A stretch of 11,509 nucleotides of DNA, from the NCBI GenBank assembly GCA_900319255.1, contig ONNU01000024.1, positions 1 to 11,509 of the forward strand, read 5' to 3'. Below the pieces are notes generated by a model. It searched no databases, was not told where the DNA came from, and worked only from the letters and a program-made list of their open reading frames with translations. Positions 7,779-11,509 of this stretch are shown here, piece after piece (positions within the stretch are counted from its first letter, which is position 1; the number at the start of each line of letters is the position of its first letter). The stretch is from an uncultured Eubacteriales bacterium. Lineage in GTDB: Bacteria > Bacillota > Clostridia > Oscillospirales > Acutalibacteraceae. Position numbers and translations under genes: made by a program.

Positions 7779-8420
7779 TTATTCAGCCCATGCACCCTTT
7801 GTAAACTGCCACTGATCATAGGTATATTCAATAGCGTTGGGGAAGGCGTGGGTCTCAGGACCGGTTTCATCCGTATGGATAAGATATGTGCTGGAATCCG
7901 GGAATTTGACGGTGAATTTTACGGTATAAAGTCCGTCGCCGTCCATTTTGATATTTGCTCCGTAGTGAGGTCCGTCGGAAGCAGCCATGGGCATGAAGGT
8001 TCCTTCGCTTACCTTGGTCTTTGTATCATTCTTTGTTACTTCATAGTTTACGGTAAGATAGGGTACCCAGTCTCCTGTACCATAGCCGAGACCGTTCTGG
8101 AGAGCCTTTACATCAAGCTCCAGATGACAGTCATAATCCGCAGCCTTATAACCGCCGGTCATATCAACTGCCTGGAAATATACGGCTGTCAGATTCAGAA
8201 ACTCTTTTTCCACATCCTCAAAAATCGGGACTTCTGTAAATCCGAGATCCTTCTCTTCACCGCCGTCATTTTCTTCTGTATTTGTATCAGCAGCAGAAGC
8301 TGCTTTTGATTCTTCAGCAGCCTTTGAAGAAGAATCGTTGTTTGAGTTGCAGGCTGCAAGACTTACTGCAACAAGAGCAGCGCAGAGTGAGGCTGCTATG
8401 ATCTTTGCCAATTTTTTCAC
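7779..8420 (-). CDS. P19/Tp34-family iron-binding lipoprotein
   Basis: A 213-residue extracytoplasmic metal-binding protein that hands iron to FTR1. Residues 1-23 are a signal peptide with lipobox LAAC, giving a lipidated C24. A low-complexity Ser/Ala/Glu-rich tether runs to about 60, followed by the P19 domain. Expected ligands of the copper/iron sites are present: H99 and E101 in DCHLELD, M143 and M145 in FMPM, D149 and H152 in SDGPHY, and H182 in IHTDETG. Known P19 proteins are dimers that bind Cu2+ and Fe (family knowledge); Gram-negative ones are periplasmic, so the lipid anchor here suits a cell without an outer membrane. The start is GTG 8420, supported by a perfect AGGAGG at 8429-8434 with 8-base spacing. 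It lies 103 bases after ftr1 and may also have its own promoter. Confidence 0.95.
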   Translation of the reverse strand: MKKLAKIIAASLCAALVAVSLAACNSNNDSSSKAAEESKAASAADTNTEENDGGEEKDLGFTEVPIFEDVEKEFLNLTAVYFQAVDMTGGYKAADYDCHLELDVKALQNGLGYGTGDWVPYLTVNYEVTKNDTKTKVSEGTFMPMAASDGPHYGANIKMDGDGLYTVKFTVKFPDSSTYLIHTDETGPETHAFPNAIEYTYDQWQFTKGAWAE

Positions 8421-8459
8421 TTTAAATTCCTCCTGGTGTGTTTTTATTTTTGTGTATAG

Positions 8460-8475
8460 GGATCCGCACGGATCC
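8460..8475 (-). repeat. GGATCC inverted repeat in p19 leader
   Basis: Two copies of the self-complementary GGATCC flank GCAC and form a 6-base stem with a 4-base loop, upstream of the p19 ribosome site. No U-run follows on the minus strand, so it looks like a 5'-end stabilising stem rather than a terminator (inference). Confidence 0.45.
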
Positions 8476-8483
8476 TCAATAAA

Positions 8484-8502
8484 ACCCGATCATTATACGG
8501 GT
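8484..8502 (-). terminator. Weak terminator-like stem after ftr1
   Basis: On the minus strand ACCCG pairs with CGGGT across a 9-base loop, followed by TTTATTG. The stem is only 5 to 6 base pairs, so termination would be partial at best. The loop contains the TATAAT of a candidate p19 promoter, so both readings cannot be equally important. Confidence 0.25.
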
Positions 8503-8521
8503 CAGACCGGGATTATTGCAA
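8492..8521 (-). promoter_or_regulatory. Candidate internal promoter for p19
   Basis: Reading the minus strand, TTGCAA (8516-8521, 4 of 6 to consensus) is followed after 18 bases by TATAAT (8492-8497, 6 of 6), just past the ftr1 stop. Transcription would start about 65 bases before the p19 GTG. The match is moderate and may be chance, but it would explain extra P19 made independently of ftr1. Confidence 0.35.
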
Positions 8522-8523
8522 TA

Positions 8524-9933
8524 TCACTGCTTTGCTTCTGCTTCCCCGGCTTTATTTTCCGCAGGCTTCTTTTTCAAAGCAATAATGAAGGTCACTACCG
8601 TTATCACAAGAAGTATAAGCTGAGGAATGAGGGTTATCCATGTGGGATATATTCCGAAGAAAGCAAGTATTTCATTACCGGACATCCATGAAAGCCAGGG
8701 GATAGTAGCTGAGATCTGCTGTACCCATCCGCCTATGCTGTCGGCAAGACCGCCGTCCAGGAACAGCTCCCATATTCCGGAGCCAAGGAATGCTATGGAC
8801 ATTATATCCATAAGAATACTTGTCGCCATGAAGAAGGGCTTGAGAGGTATCTTTATCCCGAATACTCTCATGAGTACAAAAACCAGCGCTACAGCCGCAA
8901 GTCCTGCGAATATTCCGCCGAATACGGCAAGATAACCATTTTCCATTGAATCAGCCCTGGTAAAATACTGCTGGCAGAAAAGTATGACCTCTGCGCCTTC
9001 TCTGAAAACTGCTAAAAAAGATGTAAAGCCAAGCGCAAGCACCTTGCCCTTATCCGCAGAATCAGAAACCTTGTCAGAAAGATATTTTGTCCAGTTATCG
9101 GACTCGGCTTTGGATATCATCCAGTTGGAAACATAGATCAGAACAGCGACTGCTAATAGTGCAGTCACACCTTCAACGATTTCCTGCGGGATGGAGTTTC
9201 CTGCACTGCTTGCAAATGAATAGAGAATTATCGCCATAATAACGCTTGCGGCAATAGCGGCGAGCGCTCCGATATAGACATAAAGTGTTCCGCGCTTATT
9301 CTTCGTTTTAATGAGATATGCTGCCATTGCGCCAACGATAAGTATTGCTTCAAGACCTTCGCGGACAATGATACTGAAAACCGCTGTAAAGGTAGCCCAT
9401 GCAAGACCGGCGCCGCTGACGTCTGAACTGCCGGAATTGTATCCGAAAAGCTCGTCGAGCTTGTTCGCATCCTCTCTCAGCATTGAAACAAGAGTATCAA
9501 CCTCGCCCCGGACCACTTCTGCGTTTTCTTTGTTTGATACGGATTTACGCATGGTCGAGAACTGCAGCTCGACCTCTGTTACTCTTGAACCGGATATATA
9601 TCCCATTACCGTTTTTTCAAAGCCCGAGGTTTCATACCAGAAGCCATAGGCATTGGAAAAGGGCTTGTAATATCCGTCCTCTCCGTCTTTTTGTGCCCCG
9701 CCGGTATATCGTCTCATTCCCTCTTCAAGAAGATTTGATATCTGATCGGTTATCTCATTGTAGGTGATCGTTTTCGTGCCGTCAGGATCAACAGCAGCCT
9801 TGAATTTTTTATAGGACATATAATATTCTGCCTGAGCGCTGCCCTCATCAGCGGCAAATACGCTGACAGAAAACGAGCCTATAAAAACGATCATCATTAA
9901 AATAAGACAAGACACAGCTTTTCTTTTGCTCAT
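8524..9933 (-). CDS. FTR1-family high-affinity iron permease
   Basis: A 469-residue iron permease. Residues 1-28 are a signal peptide (SVSVFA then AD). Residues about 30-175 form an extracytoplasmic helical domain, as in long bacterial FTR1 proteins. The membrane part has about seven segments and two REGxE iron-pathway motifs: REGLE at 191-195 and REGAE at 311-315. The glutamates of these motifs are essential in known FTR1/EfeU proteins (family knowledge). The C-terminus is a short Lys/Ala/Glu-rich cytoplasmic tail. ATG 9933 follows AGGTG at good spacing. It is the first gene of the operon, behind a consensus promoter and a probable metal-responsive operator. The next gene encodes P19, which fits the FTR1-P19 ferrous-uptake type (Cj1658/Cj1659, FetMP, FtrABCD) rather than EfeUOB. 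Confidence 0.96.
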   Translation of the reverse strand: MSKRKAVSCLILMMIVFIGSFSVSVFAADEGSAQAEYYMSYKKFKAAVDPDGTKTITYNEITDQISNLLEEGMRRYTGGAQKDGEDGYYKPFSNAYGFWYETSGFEKTVMGYISGSRVTEVELQFSTMRKSVSNKENAEVVRGEVDTLVSMLREDANKLDELFGYNSGSSDVSGAGLAWATFTAVFSIIVREGLEAILIVGAMAAYLIKTKNKRGTLYVYIGALAAIAASVIMAIILYSFASSAGNSIPQEIVEGVTALLAVAVLIYVSNWMISKAESDNWTKYLSDKVSDSADKGKVLALGFTSFLAVFREGAEVILFCQQYFTRADSMENGYLAVFGGIFAGLAAVALVFVLMRVFGIKIPLKPFFMATSILMDIMSIAFLGSGIWELFLDGGLADSIGGWVQQISATIPWLSWMSGNEILAFFGIYPTWITLIPQLILLVITVVTFIIALKKKPAENKAGEAEAKQ

Positions 9934-9952
9934 TTTTTCACCTGCTTATTAT

Positions 9953-9984
9953 GTTAGATGATTCTAATATAATTAGACTAATCA
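9953..9984 (-). promoter_or_regulatory. Second TTAG/CTAA operator-like cluster in leader
   Basis: Several overlapping inverted repeats lie 20 to 50 bases before the ftr1 start. TCTAAT/ATTAGA (9963-9977) has perfect 6-base arms with a 3-base centre. ATTAG-A-CTAAT (9972-9982) is the core arrangement of DtxR/IdeR sites. On the minus strand TGATTAG-T-CTAATTA (9970-9984) resembles a 7-1-7 Fur-type box. GTTAG-N6-CTAAT (9953-9968) repeats the spacing of GTTAG-N6-CTAAC inside the main operator at 10118-10133. It is probably a second site for the same iron-responsive repressor (inference). Confidence 0.45.
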
Positions 9985-10004
9985 AACCACAGCTTCAAAA
10001 AATT

Positions 10005-10059
10005 ATCGTTTGTATGCATGGCACAGGCAATAAAATTCCCGTTATGCATAATAAACGAT
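10005..10059 (-). other. Large hairpin in the ftr1 5' leader
   Basis: ATCGTTT (10005-10011) pairs with AAACGAT (10053-10059). After a small internal loop, TATGCAT (10013-10019) pairs with ATGCATA (10044-10050), closing a loop of about 24 bases. Two 7-base stems in register in an otherwise non-coding leader suggest a structured RNA. I cannot match it to a known riboswitch. It could be a cis-regulatory RNA or a binding site for a regulator. Confidence 0.4.
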
Positions 10060-10079
10060 GATCGAATGATATATTTGCA

Positions 10080-10099
10080 GCTTCCCGAACCCGGAAAGC
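10080..10099 (-). other. Small hairpin in the ftr1 5' leader
   Basis: On the minus strand GCTTTCC (10099-10093) pairs with GGGAAGC (10086-10080), with one G-U, around a 6-base loop. It lies near the predicted 5' end of the transcript with no U-run after it. It may protect the 5' end or form part of a larger leader fold together with 10005-10059. Confidence 0.35.
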
Positions 10100-10111
10100 A
10101 TAAATATATAG

Positions 10112-10135
10112 CTGTTAGTTAGATTGAACTAACAG
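10112..10135 (-). promoter_or_regulatory. Perfect inverted-repeat operator at the ftr1 transcription start
   Basis: CTGTTAGTT (10112-10120) and AACTAACAG (10127-10135) are perfect 9-base inverted arms with a 6-base spacer, placed one base downstream of the -10 element and covering the expected start near 10130. The TTAG and CTAA half-elements are those of DtxR/IdeR/MntR-type metal repressor sites, although the spacing differs from the standard 19-base box. A bound repressor here would block initiation, giving expression when iron is low (inference). The regulator gene is not in the window. Confidence 0.65.
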
Positions 10136-10136
10136 G

Positions 10137-10165
10137 ATTATATCATTTGTATACTAAAATGTCAA
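10137..10165 (-). promoter_or_regulatory. Consensus sigma-A promoter of the iron-uptake operon
   Basis: On the minus strand TTGACA (10160-10165) and TATAAT (10137-10142) both match consensus fully with an ideal 17-base spacer. The spacer ends in TGA, giving an extended -10 (TGATATAAT). Upstream bases to about 10187 are nearly all A/T, like an UP element. Transcription should start near 10130, leaving a leader of about 195 bases before the ftr1 ATG. Confidence 0.88.
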
Positions 10166-10205
10166 TATTAAATTAATAATTTTATCCGGCTCCGTATGAC
10201 TTTCG

Positions 10206-10628
10206 TCAGGCAAGCACTGCTCCAAGCTTTTCGCAAGCTGCAATTGCCTCATCATCAGGCGCTTCATTTGCTATTACGAAATCCGCTGCAACATCTGCGC
10301 CGAGAGCTTTTATCTCATCGTCCCAGTTTCTCATCCATTCACCGTCGCCCCAGCCATAGGAACCAAAAAGCACGACTTTTTTTCCGCTCAGTTTTCCCTT
10401 GATGCTTTCATACATGGGCAGGAATTCTCCGTCCTCAAGCTCCTCTGCGCCCATAGCCGGACAGCCGAGAGCAAGCGCGTCAAAGCCGTCGATCTGATCT
10501 GCGCCGAATCTGTCAGCGGTAAAGATCTCTGCCTGAGCTCCTGCATCCTTTGCGCCTTTATGCACAGCGAAAGCCATTGTTTCCGTATTGCCTGTTCCGC
10601 TCCAATAAATTACTGCTACCTTACTCAT
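10206..10628 (-). CDS. Flavodoxin (short-chain, clostridial type)
   Basis: A 140-residue cytoplasmic electron carrier that binds FMN and can replace ferredoxin, most often when iron is limiting. It shows the phosphate loop SGTGNTE (10-16), the first flavin-contact loop LGCPAMGAEELED (54-66), and the second, GSYGWGDGEWM (89-99), whose W97 should stack on the flavin. The motifs follow Megasphaera elsdenii/Clostridium flavodoxins closely, and the length is normal for the short-chain group. ATG 10628 follows GAGGAGAG. It is 53 bases after the DUF3793 gene. Its stop lies about 40 bases before the -35 of the ftr1 promoter with no clear terminator between, so some read-through into the iron operon is possible. 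Confidence 0.95.
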   Translation of the reverse strand: MSKVAVIYWSGTGNTETMAFAVHKGAKDAGAQAEIFTADRFGADQIDGFDALALGCPAMGAEELEDGEFLPMYESIKGKLSGKKVVLFGSYGWGDGEWMRNWDDEIKALGADVAADFVIANEAPDDEAIAACEKLGAVLA

Positions 10629-10681
10629 ATTTGTCTCTCCTCATAAATTAATCTTTTCATAAGCCATAAGGCTAAGTGAAC

Positions 10682-11233
10682 TTAATAACAAGCTGCCAGC
10701 CTCTCAATAGAGATGCCTTTTGCAGCAAGCGAACAGCAAAGCTCTGTACAGCGTTTGTATTTATCAAATGTTGCCTGAGCTTTTTCTGCATTGCCGTATA
10801 CCTTCCAGCAGCCCACGCATTTGCAGCACTGAGCTTTATTTTCAATGAACCCGCAGACATCCTCCGGGGGATAACCTAAAAACAGACCTATCTCATGGGG
10901 AAAATCTTTATTTTCTCTGAGTCTTTTTATAAGCTGAACAATGCAGTGATTTATGTTTCCACAGCTGTAGCCGCAGCTTTGAAGAAGCTTGTCAGCCTGT
11001 ATATTCTGCAGATCCTTTTTAAGCTTTGACGGGCGGTACAGATACAAAAGGACATTATTTCTGTTATGCTTCAGCGGTATGATGCACATTCCTTTGGGGC
11101 ACAGCATTTTGTTCAGCCTTTTCAGAGCGCTGCGTTCCTGCTCCTTTCTGTCAAAATGACAGACAAACATATTTGCTGTTTTTAAGCCGATCACTGTCGG
11201 GGAACAGTGCCGGAGTAAAAGCTCATCTGACAT
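10682..11233 (-). CDS. DUF3793 family cysteine-rich protein
   Basis: A 183-residue soluble protein that I recognise as DUF3793 from EIGLFLGYPPEDV (114-126) followed by GFIENK and the cysteine cluster C136-C137-x-C139-xx-C142 with the WKVYGN sequence after it. In total it has about 17 cysteines, including CPKGMC (45-50) and CGYSCG (87-92), so metal or redox chemistry is likely (inference); no activity is known to me. The family is frequently found beside feoA/feoB and flavodoxin genes in Clostridia. ATG 11233 is preceded by GGAGAG, in a 15-base gap after the DUF2325 gene. It ends 53 bases before flavodoxin, with a small AGCC/GGCT stem in that gap (10662-10673). Confidence 0.85.
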   Translation of the reverse strand: MSDELLLRHCSPTVIGLKTANMFVCHFDRKEQERSALKRLNKMLCPKGMCIIPLKHNRNNVLLYLYRPSKLKKDLQNIQADKLLQSCGYSCGNINHCIVQLIKRLRENKDFPHEIGLFLGYPPEDVCGFIENKAQCCKCVGCWKVYGNAEKAQATFDKYKRCTELCCSLAAKGISIERLAACY

Positions 11234-11248
11234 GACCCGTCTCTCCTT

Positions 11249-11509
11249 TCATCCTGCATACCGGTCAAGAATATTTTTCAGAGCTGATTTAGAGCCTGAA
11301 TGAGAACGCTCCACCGGGATATTCAGCCCTTTTGCGCTGTCTAAAGCACAACGCAGCATTTTATGCGACATGGTATCCGTGAACAGCACAAGCAGGTCGG
11401 GATTACCAATATTCTGCAAGCCCCTGCACATTTTCGGATAGACCTTTGCCTTGAATTTATACTTTTTGCATATCTCTGTATATTCTCTGACCATACATTC
11501 GTTTCCGCC
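11249..11509 (-). CDS. DUF2325 family protein, N-terminus beyond window
   Basis: The frame is open to the right edge, giving 86 visible residues before the TGA at 11249. Upstream of the ATG at 11494 the in-frame residues read GGNEC and continue into MVREY. This matches the normal DUF2325 beginning (a VIVGGN-type Rossmann strand and loop), so 11494 is internal and the true start lies outside. Other family marks are PDLLVLFTDTMSHKM in the middle and the RSHSGSKSALKNIL segment near the end. DUF2325 proteins are small Rossmann-like proteins of unknown role, often next to DUF3793 and ferrous-iron transport genes. It is the first visible gene of the DUF2325-DUF3793-flavodoxin set; the promoter is not in view. 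Confidence 0.85.
   Translation of the reverse strand, partial: GGNECMVREYTEICKKYKFKAKVYPKMCRGLQNIGNPDLLVLFTDTMSHKMLRCALDSAKGLNIPVERSHSGSKSALKNILDRYAG

Noticed and set aside
7598..7870. 90-codon minus-strand frame across the p19 end and the gap after it
   Set aside because: Its start lies inside p19 in another frame without a ribosome site, and the rest runs through the hairpins; no family resemblance.
11492..11494. ATG at 11494 as the DUF2325 start
   Set aside because: In-frame upstream residues GGNEC match the family N-terminal strand and loop, so the gene continues beyond the edge.

Overview
The window comes from a low-to-middle-GC Gram-positive anaerobe, most likely a Ruminococcus-like Clostridia member (inference). 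Support: Shine-Dalgarno sites close to AGGAGG before nearly every gene, lipobox-anchored extracytoplasmic proteins, a short Megasphaera/Clostridium-type flavodoxin, and the clostridial families DUF2325 and DUF3793. Every gene I can support is on the minus strand, so transcription runs from high to low coordinates. I saw no rRNA, tRNA, CRISPR array, transposase or integrase.

Right end (11509 to 10206): the C-terminal part of a DUF2325 protein, a complete cysteine-rich DUF3793 protein, and a 140-residue flavodoxin. They are closely spaced and probably form one operon. These families commonly sit near ferrous-iron (feo) loci, and flavodoxin typically replaces ferredoxin when iron is scarce.

Middle (10205 to 2949): a 270-base regulatory region, then an FTR1/P19-type iron-uptake operon. 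The regulatory region has a consensus sigma-A promoter (TTGACA, 17 bases, TATAAT with an extended -10 TG). A perfect 9-base inverted repeat overlaps the expected transcription start. A leader of about 195 bases follows, with two hairpins and a second cluster of TTAG/CTAA elements. The genes are an FTR1 iron permease, a P19/Tp34-family metal-binding lipoprotein, a membrane protein with a C-terminal DUF2318 cysteine domain, two FtsX/MacB-type permeases and their ATPase. The same order is known from the Campylobacter jejuni p19 locus (cj1658 to cj1663).

Left end (2942 to 1): where the Campylobacter locus carries thioredoxin-like genes, this one has a lipoprotein with a covalent-FMN attachment motif, an unrecognised membrane-anchored protein, and a five-helix protein whose histidines match the diheme cytochrome b subunits of fumarate reductase. 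A DUF4418 membrane protein and a third FtsX-like permease, cut by the window edge, follow. The genes are packed tightly, including one ATGA overlap. A reasonable model (inference) is that P19 captures iron outside the cell, FTR1 imports it, and the ABC, DUF2318, FMN and cytochrome parts supply or remove electrons at the outer face of the membrane. The flavin/heme group is the most novel-looking part of the window.
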